64,000 nt of DNA from a bacterium. Its GTDB lineage: Bacteria; Chloroflexota; Dormibacteria; Dormibacterales; Dormibacteraceae. The stretch is taken from positions 186,001 to 250,000 of the forward strand of contig SCQL01000031.1 of assembly GCA_004299235.1 (NCBI GenBank). The letters run 5' to 3'. The notes below the pieces were generated by a model. It was not told where the DNA came from. It did not search any database and was given only the letters and a program-made list of their open reading frames with translations. The position numbers were made by a program, and so were the translations under genes. Positions 35,143 through 45,035 of the stretch are shown here, piece after piece; the first letter of the stretch is position 1; the number at the start of each line of letters is the position of its first letter.

Positions 35143-37581
35143 TCAGGGAACCAGGTTGATCAGCCGGTCCTGGACGTAGACGACCTTCGACGGCCCCCGT
35201 CCGTCCAGGGCCGCCCGCACCCGCTCGCTGCCCATCGCCGCCTCGAGCGCCGCCGCCTCGGACAACCCGGCGTCCACCGTGAGCCGGTCGCGCAGCTTGC
35301 CTCCGACCTGGACCACGAGCGTCACCATCGGCTCGGCCGCCGCCACCGCGTCGAACACCGGCCACGACGCATCCGCCAGCAAGCCGCTCTCCCCGAGCTT
35401 CTCCCACATCTCTTCGCATATGTGCGGCGCCGTCGGGTTGAGGAGCTTGACGAGCACCCGCACCGCCTCGTCCCACCCCGAGTCCCGCACGCCGCCCCGC
35501 TGCGCGTAGTCCTGCATCGCATTGGCGAGCTCCATCAGCGCCGCCACCGCGGTGTTGAACCGCAGCTCGTCGTAGTGCTCCGTCACCTTCTTCACCGTCT
35601 GCGCCACCTTGCGGCGCAGAGCAGCGGCGTCCGCGCCAGAGCCCTCGACCACGATCGACTCCGGCTCGAGCACCAACCGCCACACGCGCTGCAGGAAGCG
35701 CACGACGCCGTTGAGCCCGGCATCCGTCCACTCGACGTCTTCCTCGGGCGGACCGATGAACATCTCGTAGATCCGCCCCGCGTCCGCGCCCTGCGCCGCC
35801 ACGAGCTCATCGGGCGAGACGCCGTTACCCAACGATTTCGACATGACCTGGCCGAACCGTTTCACCATTCCCTGGTTGAAGAGGCGCGTGAAGGGCTCCG
35901 AAACATCGAGCAGCCCCGCATCGTGCAGCACCTTGGTGAAAAAGCGCGAGTAGAGCAGGTGCAGGATGGCGTGCTCGACGCCCCCCGTGTACTGGTCGAC
36001 CGGCATCCAGCGGTTGGCGAGCTCGGGGTCGAACGGCGCCGTCGAATCCTTCGGACTCGCGTAGCGCAGGAAGTACCACGACGAGTCGACGAAAGTGTCC
36101 ATGGTGTCCGTCTCGCGCCGCGCCTCGCCCCCGCACACCGGGCATGTCGTCCGCCAGAACTCAGGCTGGTCCGGCAGCGGCCTGTACTCCTTGGGCAGCA
36201 CGACCGGCAGCTGGTCCTTGGGCACGGGGACGATGCCGTCGACCGGGCAGTAGACCATCGGGATCGGGCAGCCCCAGTAGCGCTGCCGCGATATCAGCCA
36301 GTCGCGCAGGCGGTACTTGACCGCGCGGGTGCCCTTGCCATGAGCCTCCAGCCACGCGCACACGGCCTCGAAGCCGGTCGTGGTGTCCAAGCCGTCGAAC
36401 TCACCGCTGTTGACCATCACGCCGGGTCCGACGTACGCCTCTCTCAAAGTGCCCTGCGGCCCGCTCGGAGGTGTGATCACCTCACGAATCGCAAGCCCGT
36501 ACGTCGTCGCAAACACGAAATCCCGCTCGTCGTGGGCGGGCACGGCCATGATCGCCCCGGTGCCGTAGGTCATGAGCACGTAGTCGGCCACCCAGATCGG
36601 GATCCGCTCGCCGTTGACCGGATTGACGGCGAATCCACCGGTCGCCACGCCGGTCTTCTCGCGCTCCGTCGAAAGTCGATCGATCTCGGTGGCCCTGCGC
36701 GCCGTCTCCACGTACTCCTGGACCCGCGCACGGTAGGCATCGGTGGTGACCTTATCGACGAGCGGGTGCTCCGGCGCCAGGACCATGAACGTCGCTCCGA
36801 ACAGCGTGTCCGGTCGCGTCGTGTAGATGCGCACCGTCTCGCCCTCCATGCCGGCGACCGGAAAGTCGACCTCGGCCCCCTGGCTGCGCCCGATCCAGTT
36901 CGTCTGCATGACGCGAACCTTGTTCGGCCACTTGTCGAGGAGCTCGAGGTCGTCGAGCAGCCTGTCGGCATAGTCGGTGATCTTCAGGAACCACTGCTCC
37001 AGGTCGCGCTTTTCGACCTCGACGTCCGGGTGCCTCCAGCACCGGCCGTTGATCACCTGCTCGTTGGCGAGCACGGTCTTGTCCACCGGGCACCAGTTGA
37101 CCGGGGCCATCGCGCGATAGGCGAGCCCGCGCTCGTGCATCAGGAGGAACAGCCACTGCGTCCAGCGGTAGTAGTCCGGGAGGCAGCTGGTGACCTCTCG
37201 ATCCCAGTCGTAGAGGATGCCCAGCATCGTCAGCTCCCGCCGGCCCTTCGCGATGTTGTCCTGCGTCCAGGTTTCCGGGTGCAGTCCACCGCGCTTCATC
37301 GCGGCGTTCTCGGCGGGCAGTCCGAACGCGTCCCAACCGAACGGGTGCAGCACCTCGAAGCCCTGCATCCGCTTCATGCGCGCGAGCACGTCGCCCATCA
37401 CATAGTTGCGCGCGTGGCCCACCGTCAGGTTGCCGGAAGGGTACGGGTACATGACCAGGTCGTAGTACTTCGGTTTCGGTGATCCGTCCGACGCCTTCAT
37501 CACCCCGCGGTCGGCCCACACCTTCTGCCATTTCGGCTCGAGGTCCTGAGGGATGTACGCGCTACGCCTGGGCCCGCTCAT
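35143..37581 (-). CDS. leuS: Leucyl-tRNA synthetase
   Basis: 812 residues. The HIGH-type motif sits in [20 protein letters not shown]; the CP1 editing domain includes [20 protein letters not shown] and [25 protein letters not shown] and MSKSLGNGV (KMSKS equivalent) are present, plus a C-terminal anticodon-binding region. Charges tRNA-Leu and hydrolyses mischarged products. ATG 37581 lies 20 nt inside the 3' end of the EamA gene on the same strand. Confidence 0.96.
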   Translation of the reverse strand: MSGPRRSAYIPQDLEPKWQKVWADRGVMKASDGSPKPKYYDLVMYPYPSGNLTVGHARNYVMGDVLARMKRMQGFEVLHPFGWDAFGLPAENAAMKRGGLHPETWTQDNIAKGRRELTMLGILYDWDREVTSCLPDYYRWTQWLFLLMHERGLAYRAMAPVNWCPVDKTVLANEQVINGRCWRHPDVEVEKRDLEQWFLKITDYADRLLDDLELLDKWPNKVRVMQTNWIGRSQGAEVDFPVAGMEGETVRIYTTRPDTLFGATFMVLAPEHPLVDKVTTDAYRARVQEYVETARRATEIDRLSTEREKTGVATGGFAVNPVNGERIPIWVADYVLMTYGTGAIMAVPAHDERDFVFATTYGLAIREVITPPSGPQGTLREAYVGPGVMVNSGEFDGLDTTTGFEAVCAWLEAHGKGTRAVKYRLRDWLISRQRYWGCPIPMVYCPVDGIVPVPKDQLPVVLPKEYRPLPDQPEFWRTTCPVCGGEARRETDTMDTFVDSSWYFLRYASPKDSTAPFDPELANRWMPVDQYTGGVEHAILHLLYSRFFTKVLHDAGLLDVSEPFTRLFNQGMVKRFGQVMSKSLGNGVSPDELVAAQGADAGRIYEMFIGPPEEDVEWTDAGLNGVVRFLQRVWRLVLEPESIVVEGSGADAAALRRKVAQTVKKVTEHYDELRFNTAVAALMELANAMQDYAQRGGVRDSGWDEAVRVLVKLLNPTAPHICEEMWEKLGESGLLADASWPVFDAVAAAEPMVTLVVQVGGKLRDRLTVDAGLSEAAALEAAMGSERVRAALDGRGPSKVVYVQDRLINLVP

Positions 37582-38410
37582 GCTGAGGTTTGAATTTTAG
37601 GGGCGCGAGTTCGTGGCCCACGATCGCGGCCAGCACCAGCACGGCGCCCGCGGCCTGCACCGGGCCGAAACGCTGGCCGGCCAACAGGACCGCGGCCACC
37701 ACGGCCCACGCCGGTTCGGTGGCCAGAATCAGCGCCGTCCGGCTCGCGTCGATGTGCGCCTGGGCCCAGGTCTGGATGTAGAAGGCCAGCGCCGAAGCGA
37801 ACACGCCGGTGATCAGGATCGCCGCCCACACGCCGCCGCTCGGAGGCCCCAGCGACCACGACCCCGCGGCGCTGAAGATCAGCGCTGAGCTTCCCATCTG
37901 CACCATCGCCAGCGGCGCCGCGGGCAGGCTGGGCGACCAGTGACTCAGCAGGACGATGTGCAGCGCGAACAGGACGGCGCAGGCAAGGACCAGGATCTCG
38001 CCGATGCCCATGCCCGACGGCCCGCCCGTGAGCATCACGATCCCGGCCAGCGAGCCCAGGACCGCGCACCACGTCCACCAGTGCACCGGCGCGCCGAAGA
38101 AGCGGTTGATGAGCGGCGTGAACACTACGAACAGCCCGGTTATCAAGCCAGCGTTGCCCGGGCTGGTGGCGGCCAGGCCCACCGTCTGGGTGACGTAACC
38201 GCCCGCCAGCACCGCGCCCGCGACCAGGCCCACCCACAGCTCGCGGCGCGTCGGCAGCCGGCGGACCAGCGCCACCATGACGATCAGCGCGAGGGCGAAG
38301 CGAAGCTGCAGGAACGGCAGGGTCGGGTACTGTGTGATGGCGTCCTTGACCAGGACGAACGTCCAGCCCCAGACGGCAGTGACCATGACCAAGAGAAGGA
38401 CGTAGATCAA
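37562..38410 (-). CDS. EamA/DMT-family transporter
   Basis: 282 residues with about ten hydrophobic helices in two EamA repeats ([16 protein letters not shown]...[16 protein letters not shown] and the second repeat ending [10 protein letters not shown]). Likely exports or imports a small metabolite; no substrate can be assigned. The start is uncertain: TTG 38410 gives a complete first helix, whereas ATG 38386 would truncate it. Only 10 bp separate the TTG from the divergent HIT gene. Confidence 0.85.
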   Translation of the reverse strand: MIYVLLLVMVTAVWGWTFVLVKDAITQYPTLPFLQLRFALALIVMVALVRRLPTRRELWVGLVAGAVLAGGYVTQTVGLAATSPGNAGLITGLFVVFTPLINRFFGAPVHWWTWCAVLGSLAGIVMLTGGPSGMGIGEILVLACAVLFALHIVLLSHWSPSLPAAPLAMVQMGSSALIFSAAGSWSLGPPSGGVWAAILITGVFASALAFYIQTWAQAHIDASRTALILATEPAWAVVAAVLLAGQRFGPVQAAGAVLVLAAIVGHELAPLKFKPQHERAQA

Positions 38411-38420
38411 AGGACGATCA

Positions 38421-38906
38421 ATGGAACGACTTTGGGCGCCCTGGCGCATGCGGTACGTCACCGACGAGCCGAGACCCGGCTGCCTGTTCTGCCGTGTCAT
38501 CGAGCATCCCGACGACCGGGATGCCGAGCTCGTCCTGTGGCGGCCTGAAGGCGCGCTCGTGATGTTGAACAAATTCCCTTACAACGCCGGCCACGCGATG
38601 GTCGCGCCGGTCGCGCACAGAGGCGGCCTCGAAGACCTCGACGACGCGCAGACGGCCGCCCTCATGGGTGCGGTGAGGCGGACGATCACGGTTCTCAAGG
38701 CGGAGTTGAATCCCGAAGGCTTCAACGTCGGGGCCAACATCGGCCGGGTCGCCGGGGCGGGAATGCCCGACCACGTCCACCTTCACGTCGTTCCGCGCTG
38801 GAACGGCGACACCAACTTCATGCCTGTGGTGGGCGACGTCAAAGTCGTCAACGAGCACCTGCTGCAGACCGCGGCGAAGCTGCGGAAAGCTTTCGCAGCC
38901 AGCTGA
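38421..38906 (+). CDS. HIT-family protein (Ap4A phosphorylase/hydrolase-like)
   Basis: 161 residues with the N-terminal LWAPWRMRYV motif seen in actinobacterial-type Ap4A phosphorylase HIT proteins, a CLFC zinc-type pair near residue 22-25, LNKFPYNAGHAMVAPVAH and the histidine triad DHVHLHVVPRW near 124-134. It probably hydrolyses or phosphorolyses dinucleoside polyphosphates. The 3' 59 bp overlap the convergent amidohydrolase gene. Confidence 0.92.
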   Translation: MERLWAPWRMRYVTDEPRPGCLFCRVIEHPDDRDAELVLWRPEGALVMLNKFPYNAGHAMVAPVAHRGGLEDLDDAQTAALMGAVRRTITVLKAELNPEGFNVGANIGRVAGAGMPDHVHLHVVPRWNGDTNFMPVVGDVKVVNEHLLQTAAKLRKAFAAS

Positions 38907-40356
38907 CGCGGCCGCCGACAATCGTCGCCACCACGTCCCCGCCATCGACGACCGTCATGTCGCACAGCTTCCCCGGTCGCAACGTGCCCAGGTCCTTTTC
39001 CATTCCGACGGCATACGCCGCGCCGGACGTGTAGGCGCGCAGCGCCGCGGCGCGAGACAGCGCCAGCTCCGGATGCCAGGCCGCGCGGCGCCGCCACCCG
39101 GTCGCGGCGTCGATGCCGGCCAGCGGGTCGGCCGTCTCCACCGGCGCATCGGAGCCGAACGCCAATCGCGCACCCGCGCGATCGAGCGCGCCCCACGCGT
39201 ACGAATGCCCGGTGACGCGCGGCCACATCGCGTCGGCGAGATCACGGTCCGCCACCGCGTGGACCGGCTGCATCGAGGCGATTACTCCGTACCGCGCAAA
39301 GCGACGCATGTCCTTTGGATCGACGCACTGGGCATGCTCGATGCGCGGCCGCCATCGGCGCCACGCATCGCGGTGTGGCGCCAGCGCGTCGAGCGCCCTC
39401 CGCACCGCTCCATCTCCGATGGCGTGGAGGCAGACGTTGAGCTCGGCGCGGGCGCATCGGTCGACCAGATCGACCAGCTCCGCCTGCTCTAAACGAGAGT
39501 TGCCGCCGCCGTCGAGCATCTCCGCGGTGCGGCTGCCGAGCGATCCATCGAGGAACGCCTTGACACCCCACAGGCGCAGCCACTGGTCGCCCCAACCCGA
39601 GCGGACGCCCAGCCGCTCGGCCCCGGCCAGGTCGGCAGCCGGAAGGTTGTACGTGACGCGGACCGGCAGCGAGCCGCGTCCGCCGAGCCGCTGCAGGGAG
39701 CCGAACCCCCGCGCGCTGTCCATCGAATGGACCGACGTCAAGCCCAGCCGCGCCAGGCCGGCCAGCGCCCGGGCCATCGCCGCGTCGAATTCCGCCTCCC
39801 CCGCCCGCGGCACGATGCCGGCGACCAGCTGCATCCCCGTCTCCCGCAGGATGCCGGTCGGTTCACCCAGCTCGTCGTGGTCGATGACGCCGGCCGGCGG
39901 GTCGACCGATCCGCGGCCGATGCCCGCCAGCCGGAGCGCCGAGCTCGAAACCCACGCGGAGTGGCCGTCCTTGCGCCGCAGGTAGGCCGGACGTCCGCCC
40001 GCTGCCTGATCCAGGTGCTCGCGGGTCGGAAAAGCCGGGTCGGACCACGCGTCGTTGTCCCAGCCGGCACCCACCACCCACCCGTCTTTGGGCAGGCGTG
40101 CGGCCCGCCGTGCCACCCGCGCCAGCACCTCTTTCAGGCTTGGCGCGCCGCCCAGCTCGACGTTCAAGTTCCGCTCGGCGAGGCCTTCCAGGTGGATGTG
40201 AGTGTCGATCAGGCCCGGCCAGGCGCGCCCGCGCAGGCGCACCACCTCGGCACCACGGCCGGCGGCGGCGCGGGCGCCGGGTCCCACGGCCAGGATCCTG
40301 CCGTCAACCCCGGCCGCGACCGCCGGCTCGCAGCCCGCAAACAGCACGGCCCGCAT
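38848..40356 (-). CDS. Amidohydrolase 3-family protein (YtcJ-like)
   Basis: 502 residues. Metal-binding and fold motifs of the YtcJ group: PGLIDTHIHLEGLAERNL, GWDNDAW, FLDGSLGSRTAEM, the histidines in CLHAIGDGAV and RIEHAQCV, and the aspartate of FGSDAPVETADPLAGI. A zinc-dependent hydrolase of C-N bonds with unknown substrate. The gene is separated by 40 bp from the acyl-CoA dehydrogenase gene on the same strand. Its C-terminus overlaps the HIT gene antisense. Confidence 0.92.
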   Translation of the reverse strand: MRAVLFAGCEPAVAAGVDGRILAVGPGARAAAGRGAEVVRLRGRAWPGLIDTHIHLEGLAERNLNVELGGAPSLKEVLARVARRAARLPKDGWVVGAGWDNDAWSDPAFPTREHLDQAAGGRPAYLRRKDGHSAWVSSSALRLAGIGRGSVDPPAGVIDHDELGEPTGILRETGMQLVAGIVPRAGEAEFDAAMARALAGLARLGLTSVHSMDSARGFGSLQRLGGRGSLPVRVTYNLPAADLAGAERLGVRSGWGDQWLRLWGVKAFLDGSLGSRTAEMLDGGGNSRLEQAELVDLVDRCARAELNVCLHAIGDGAVRRALDALAPHRDAWRRWRPRIEHAQCVDPKDMRRFARYGVIASMQPVHAVADRDLADAMWPRVTGHSYAWGALDRAGARLAFGSDAPVETADPLAGIDAATGWRRRAAWHPELALSRAAALRAYTSGAAYAVGMEKDLGTLRPGKLCDMTVVDGGDVVATIVGGRVSWLRKLSAASPRSAAGAR

Positions 40357-40396
40357 CTTCAGGAGCCGCCGCGAAATCGCGGCTTGCGCCGGGCTC

Positions 40397-41530
40397 TCAC
40401 AGGCCGTACGTCTTGGCGATGATCTCCTTCATGATCTCGTCGGTCCCGGCCCCGATCCTCGCGAGGCGAGCGTCGCGCCAGGCACGCTCGACCGGAAACT
40501 CGCGCATGTAGCCGTGCCCGCCCAGGATCTGAATCGCCTCGTCCGCCACCTCGCACGCGGCCTGCGTCGCCAGCAGCTTGGCCTGTGAGATCTCGCGCAC
40601 CGGGTACTCGCCCTGGTTCCACTGCTGCGCCGTCTGGTAGACGAACGATTGCACCGCGGCGATCTTCGTCCCCATGTCGACGAGCTTGTGCTTGATCACC
40701 TGGAACTGTGAGATCGGCTGGCCGAACGCCTGCCGGTTGCGCGCGTACTCCATGGTGTACTCGAACACCCGGGTGGCGCCCGCGATCGCGCCCGCGGCCG
40801 CGATCATCCGCTCGCCCTGCAGCTCCCACATCAGGTTCTTGAAGCCGTCGCCCTCGTCCCCGATCAGGTTGGCGGCGGGGACGCGGCAGTCTTCGAACAG
40901 CAGCTCGGCGGTGTCCGACGAGTGCATCCCGAGCTTCTGCAGCGTGCGGGTCACCTCGAACCCGGGCGTGCCCTTCTCGACGACCAAGAGGTTGTAGCCC
41001 TTGTGGCCGCGCTCGCGGGCGGTTTTGGTCACCACCAGCGCCCAGTCGCAGCGAGCGCCGTTGGTGATGAAGATCTTGCGGCCGTTGACGACGTAGTGGT
41101 CGCCGTCGCGGCGGGCCACCGTGGTGATGCCCGCCACGTCCGAGCCGGCGTCGGGCTCGGTGATGGCCAGCGCCGCGATCTGCTCGCCCCGGACGGCGGG
41201 GACGAGCCACCTTCGCTTCTGCTCCTCGGTCCCGAACCTGAAAACCGGCGGCGTCGCCATCTCCGCCTGGACGGCGACCGCCATGCCCAGGCCGCCGCAT
41301 CCCGCCCTGGCCATCTCCTCCGAGAGCACGACCGCCGAGAAGTAGTCGCCGCCTTGCCCGCCGTACTCGGGCGGGTAGCGCAGGCCGAGAAAGCCCAGCT
41401 CGCCAAACCGTCTGAAGATGGCGTCCGGGAAGGTCTTCTCCTCCCACTCCTCGAGGTGCGGCTGGACCTCTTTCTCGAGGAACTTGCGAATGTGCAGCCG
41501 GAGCTCCTCGTGGTCGTCCGTGAAGTACAT
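40397..41530 (-). CDS. Acyl-CoA dehydrogenase
   Basis: 377 residues of the flavin-dependent ACAD fold. FAD/substrate motifs include AITEPDAGSDVAGI and KIFITNGARCDWALV, the middle LGMHSSDTAELLFEDCRVP, the signature QILGGHGYMREFPVER and the C-terminal GAGTDEIMKEIIAKTYGL. The catalytic glutamate usually lies within the region ending RIGAGTDE or, in some members, in the preceding helix. Oxidises an acyl-CoA at alpha/beta carbons; chain specificity unknown. Confidence 0.93.
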   Translation of the reverse strand: MYFTDDHEELRLHIRKFLEKEVQPHLEEWEEKTFPDAIFRRFGELGFLGLRYPPEYGGQGGDYFSAVVLSEEMARAGCGGLGMAVAVQAEMATPPVFRFGTEEQKRRWLVPAVRGEQIAALAITEPDAGSDVAGITTVARRDGDHYVVNGRKIFITNGARCDWALVVTKTARERGHKGYNLLVVEKGTPGFEVTRTLQKLGMHSSDTAELLFEDCRVPAANLIGDEGDGFKNLMWELQGERMIAAAGAIAGATRVFEYTMEYARNRQAFGQPISQFQVIKHKLVDMGTKIAAVQSFVYQTAQQWNQGEYPVREISQAKLLATQAACEVADEAIQILGGHGYMREFPVERAWRDARLARIGAGTDEIMKEIIAKTYGL

Positions 41531-41707
41531 CGGGATCGAGTTTAGGCGCGGTTGCGGTTTACGGGGTCACGTCCCTGGATTGAACCCCCGCCGCCGACCC
41601 TGTCCTGCCTTGCGGTATGATTCCCCAGGCTTGGTCGGGCGCGCGCCCAGCGCACTTCGGCCGAAGCCTTGGACCCACTTATAAATCACGCGTGTCTGGG
41701 AGTTGGA

Positions 41708-41806
41708 TTGGGCTCTGTAATCAAGAAGCGGCGCAAGAAGATGCGCAAGCACAAGCACAAGAAAATGCTGAAGAAGACTCGTTGGCAGCGCCGGGCGCAC
41801 GCCTAG
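41708..41806 (+). CDS. bS22/AURKAIP1-like mini ribosomal protein
   Basis: Only 32 residues, extremely basic, beginning MGSVIKKRRKKMRKHKHKK and ending LKKTRWQRRAHA. This matches the 30S protein bS22 of mycobacteria and other actinobacteria (MGSVIKKRRKRM-type start), which belongs to the AURKAIP1/COX24 domain family and sits near the decoding centre. The TTG start at 41708 has GGGAG six nt upstream. A TATAAA (41680-41685) may be its -10 box. The other bases of the 177-bp gap (41531-41707) show no further gene. Confidence 0.9.
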   Translation: MGSVIKKRRKKMRKHKHKKMLKKTRWQRRAHA

Positions 41807-41818
41807 GTTAGGCAGGCC

Positions 41819-42457
41819 ATGGGCTGGATCGTGCTTGCGATCGCCGTTGTCGTCGTCATCTGGCTCGTCCTCACCTACAACGGGTTGGTGGCGGCCAAGA
41901 ACCGGACCCAGGAAGCCTGGTCCGAGATCGACGTCGAGCTGAAGCGCCGCCACGACCTCATCCCCAACCTGGTCAACACCGTGCAGGGCTACATCGGCCA
42001 CGAACGTGGAACGCTCGAGGCCGTGACCAACGCCCGCGCCAACGCCGTCGCCGCCGGCGCCACTGGCGATGCGACCAAGATCGGACAGGCCGAGAACGTG
42101 CTCAGCCAGAGCCTCCGCAGCCTGTTCGCGGTCTCGGAGAACTACCCCGACCTCAAGGCGATCTCCGCCTTCACCAACCTTCAGGAGACCCTGACCGCCA
42201 CCGAGGACAAGATCGAGTTCTCGCGCCGCTTCTACAACGGCAACGTGCGTGACTACAACATCAAGCTGCAGACCCTCCCGACGTCGCTGATCGCCGGCGC
42301 CCTCGGCTTCAAGGCGTTCGGCTTCTTCCAGGCCGACGACGGCGACCGCGCGGTGCCGCAGGTCAGCTTCGGCACCCTGCCCACCTCGGGTCCCCCGTCG
42401 CCAGGCTCGTCGGCTCCGCCGGCCGCCGGATCGTCGGGACCTCCAGTCCAGAGCTAG
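41819..42457 (+). CDS. LemA-family protein
   Basis: 212 residues. One N-terminal membrane helix (MGWIVLAIAVVVVIWLVL), then the LemA helical domain with AWSEIDVELKRRHDLIPNLVNTVQGY and the conserved FYNGNVRDYNIKLQTLP, and a disordered Pro/Ser/Gly tail (about 35 residues). The role of LemA proteins is not well defined; the bulk faces the outside. It starts 12 nt after bS22 and probably shares its transcript. It ends in a CTAG shared with the stop codon of the convergent phospholipase gene. Confidence 0.93.
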   Translation: MGWIVLAIAVVVVIWLVLTYNGLVAAKNRTQEAWSEIDVELKRRHDLIPNLVNTVQGYIGHERGTLEAVTNARANAVAAGATGDATKIGQAENVLSQSLRSLFAVSENYPDLKAISAFTNLQETLTATEDKIEFSRRFYNGNVRDYNIKLQTLPTSLIAGALGFKAFGFFQADDGDRAVPQVSFGTLPTSGPPSPGSSAPPAAGSSGPPVQS

Positions 42458-43491
42458 CCGGCCAGGCCACCAGACCGCTCCCAGTCCGCGGCGAACCGCG
42501 CCGCGTACGCCGCCCGCGCGACCGGGTCACCCGTCTCGATGTCCAGCTCGTGGTTCACGCCCAGGCCGCTGCGGGTCCAATTGGCGGAGCCCAGCACCAG
42601 CTCGCCGTCGAACAGACCGATCTTGGCGTGCAGCAGCGCGCCCTTTGGGATGGGGTACCACCGCACCTCGACGCCTCCCGCCCTGAGCACCTCATACGCG
42701 TGCCGGTTGTATGCCTGGTTGGGATCGAGCAGGACGCGAACCAGTGCCCCGCGCCGGTGCGCCGACACCAGCCCGGCGATCACCTCCGGATCCGTGAGCG
42801 TGTACACCTCGGCCAGCGCCCGCTGCGACGCGTGATTCAGCGCCGCTTCCAGCATCGCCCGGATCTCTTCGCCCGGCGCGGTCTGTGCGACCTCCGCCGC
42901 CTCCGCGCGCAGCGGCGCAGGACGCCCCCCGGCCAGGTTCCAGTCCTGGTCGAAGATCCTCACCAGCCGGTCGACCTCGGCCCTGACCCGCGTCGCGAGA
43001 ACGTAATCGTGGTTGCGATCGCTGTGCCGGCCCCAGTTCATACCGCCGACCGCGGCCTCTCCGTCCGCGATCAGCAGCTTGACGTGGTCGATCTGGTGAC
43101 GCCCGCCGTCGACGGGATACGCCCGCTCCGGCACGGCCAGCGAGTCGAGCACCGCGGCGCCGCGGCGGCTGGCGCCGACCGTCGGGTCGGTGATCACGCG
43201 CACCTCCGCCCCCCGCCGCCTCGCGGCCCCCAGCTCCTGCACCAGGTCGGCCCGGCCGAGCTCGTACATCTCGACCAGCACCCGCGTGTGAGCCGACCCG
43301 ATGAGACCACCGACCAGCTGAAAGATGCTCGCGTCCTGCCACAATCGCACCGCCTCCGCGCCGCCGGAAGCCCCCACAGCCGGCACCATGCCGGATGCGC
43401 CCTGCGCGCGCCCGGCGTAATCCGCGGCCTGGGCCGGGTTCGAGCAACCCACCAGGCAGAGGGGGATCAGCAGGCAGGCGACTCGAACCAC
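42454..43491 (-). CDS. Phospholipase D-like lipoprotein
   Basis: 345 residues from GTG 43491. A lipoprotein signal (VRVACLLIPLCLVGC) is followed by two PLD phosphodiesterase repeats, both with intact HKD motifs: DHVKLLIADGEAAVGGMNW and LHAKIGLFDGELVLGSANW. It belongs to the cardiolipin-synthase/nuclease-like PLD superfamily and is predicted to act outside the membrane on phospholipids or nucleic acids. Longer in-frame readings lack a signal. Confidence 0.88.
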   Translation of the reverse strand: MVRVACLLIPLCLVGCSNPAQAADYAGRAQGASGMVPAVGASGGAEAVRLWQDASIFQLVGGLIGSAHTRVLVEMYELGRADLVQELGAARRRGAEVRVITDPTVGASRRGAAVLDSLAVPERAYPVDGGRHQIDHVKLLIADGEAAVGGMNWGRHSDRNHDYVLATRVRAEVDRLVRIFDQDWNLAGGRPAPLRAEAAEVAQTAPGEEIRAMLEAALNHASQRALAEVYTLTDPEVIAGLVSAHRRGALVRVLLDPNQAYNRHAYEVLRAGGVEVRWYPIPKGALLHAKIGLFDGELVLGSANWTRSGLGVNHELDIETGDPVARAAYAARFAADWERSGGLAG

Positions 43492-43571
43492 AGCGCCCGC
43501 AACGCTACCGGCGCCAGCTTGATCCGCCAACCCCGCTTGTAAAGCCGCGGAGAACCAGAGACGGGAGCCGG

Positions 43572-44354
43572 CTAGATCAGCTCGATGCGCATCCCCGCGC
43601 GAGCGCCCAGCATGCGGTCCGCGCGTGTCTCCCGCACGCCGATCTCCAGGTACCCCATGCTCCCCAGATAGACGAACGGCTCGTTGGGACGCGCCTCGGC
43701 GTACGTCGTCGCCGACGCGGTGATGTCGTGGTTGTGGATGCGCATGCGCCGCACGGGCGGCTTCAGGTTCGTGACCAGATTGCCGAAGCCGTCGATCCAC
43801 AGCACTCGAGGCGACGGATCCGAGAGGTTCTGGGGGGCGTTCGTCGGCGGCCCCAGGGATTCCATCGGCACCCCGGACGCCAGAGCCGCCGCCGCCGGCG
43901 CGAACACATCGCGACCCTCGAACGTCGGCGCGCCGTGAGGTCTCGGCGCCAGCTCGACACAGGCCTGCAGCCCGACCTCCTCGATGACGATAGCGAACAG
44001 GCCGTTGTCCGGTCCGACGTAATACCGCCCGCCGGCGCGAATCACCAGCCGCCGGCGCGAGCTCCCGACCCCAGGATCCACCACCGCCAGATGCACCGAG
44101 CCGGCGCCGAAGTGGCGGGTGCCGGCAAAGAGCATGAAGGCCCCGGCGGAAACGTCGAAGCGCGGCACCTCGTGGCTCACGTCGACCAGCACCGCGTGCG
44201 GGCAGCCCGCCAGCACGACGCCCTTCATGGCCGCCACCAGGGGCGAGCCGGACCCGAAGTCGGTGGTCAGAGTGACGACCGGCGGCCCGGCTACTGCGCC
44301 GGCGCTACCAGTACCGCGTCTCCTTCCAGGGGTCGGCCTCGTCGTGGTATCCAC
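43572..44354 (-). CDS. SAM hydroxide adenosyltransferase (DUF62 family)
   Basis: 260 residues. Family motifs: VVTLTTDFGSGSPLVAAMKG, VDVSHEVPRFDVSAGAF, the active-site VHLAVVDPGVGSSRRR, YYVGPDNGLFAIV and the C-terminal VLWIDGFGNLVTNL. These enzymes hydrolyse S-adenosylmethionine to adenosine and methionine. The GTG start at 44354 lies 50 bp inside the upstream molybdoenzyme gene; a shorter form starting nearer the TLTTDFG strand is possible. Confidence 0.92.
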   Translation of the reverse strand: MDTTTRPTPGRRRGTGSAGAVAGPPVVTLTTDFGSGSPLVAAMKGVVLAGCPHAVLVDVSHEVPRFDVSAGAFMLFAGTRHFGAGSVHLAVVDPGVGSSRRRLVIRAGGRYYVGPDNGLFAIVIEEVGLQACVELAPRPHGAPTFEGRDVFAPAAAALASGVPMESLGPPTNAPQNLSDPSPRVLWIDGFGNLVTNLKPPVRRMRIHNHDITASATTYAEARPNEPFVYLGSMGYLEIGVRETRADRMLGARAGMRIELI

Positions 44355-44910
44355 GCTGCTCCCAGAAACCGAGCCGGTTGCGCTCCATGAACTCTAGCCC
44401 GCGCAGCCACTTCGCCGACTTCCAAAAGTATTTCGACGGCACGAACAGGCGCAGCGGCCAGCCGTGGTCCGGGGTCAGGTCTTGGCCGTTCCAGGCGTAG
44501 CACAGCAGATTGTCCTCGCCCTCGAGAACGCTCAGCGGCACCGAGGTCGTGTACCCGTACTCGCAGTGGGCGTTGACGTACTTCGCCGCAGGCGTGGGTT
44601 TGACCCGGGCCAGGATCTCGCGAATCGGCACGCCCCTCCACCTGTCCCCGAGCCGGCTCCATCCGGTGACGCAGTGGATGTCTGCGACGACCTCCTTGGA
44701 GGGAAGCGCTCGCAACTCGCCGTAATCCAGGGTCAGCTCGTTGGCGACCGCTCCGAACACCTTGAAGTCCCACGTCGCGATGTCGGTCTTGGGCACCGGT
44801 CCGAAGTGCAGGAGCGGCCACCGCTCCGGGGCGGTGAGCGTCTGTCCGGGGGGAATGCGCCCCGGATCTACGCCCTCCGGCACGCGCTTGCCCTTGAAGA
44901 GGAACGACAT
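44305..44910 (-). CDS. Sulfite oxidase/YedY-like molybdopterin oxidoreductase
   Basis: 201 residues forming a single molybdopterin-binding domain. The Mo-ligand cysteine is in ADIHCVTGWSRLGDRWRGV; HCEYGYTTSVPL, GWPLRLFVPSKYFWKSAKW and RNRLGFWEQRGYHDEADPW are typical of the YedY/SuoX catalytic fold. No Tat or Sec signal is visible, unlike periplasmic MsrP (YedY), and the dimerisation domain of sulfite oxidase is missing. ATG 44910 is preferred; an earlier in-frame start adds 41 residues without a recognisable motif. Confidence 0.88.
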   Translation of the reverse strand: MSFLFKGKRVPEGVDPGRIPPGQTLTAPERWPLLHFGPVPKTDIATWDFKVFGAVANELTLDYGELRALPSKEVVADIHCVTGWSRLGDRWRGVPIREILARVKPTPAAKYVNAHCEYGYTTSVPLSVLEGEDNLLCYAWNGQDLTPDHGWPLRLFVPSKYFWKSAKWLRGLEFMERNRLGFWEQRGYHDEADPWKETRYW

Positions 44911-45035
44911 CTCGCGAGTATAGGAATCGCCGCCCGGGTGGCAGTTGTTCCCGACCCGGATGCCAAAACGTCCCGGGCTATACTGGCCGTTCCACCCTAT
45001 AGTCAGGTGCGCTCTGCGCGCGCCCGGCCGCACGT

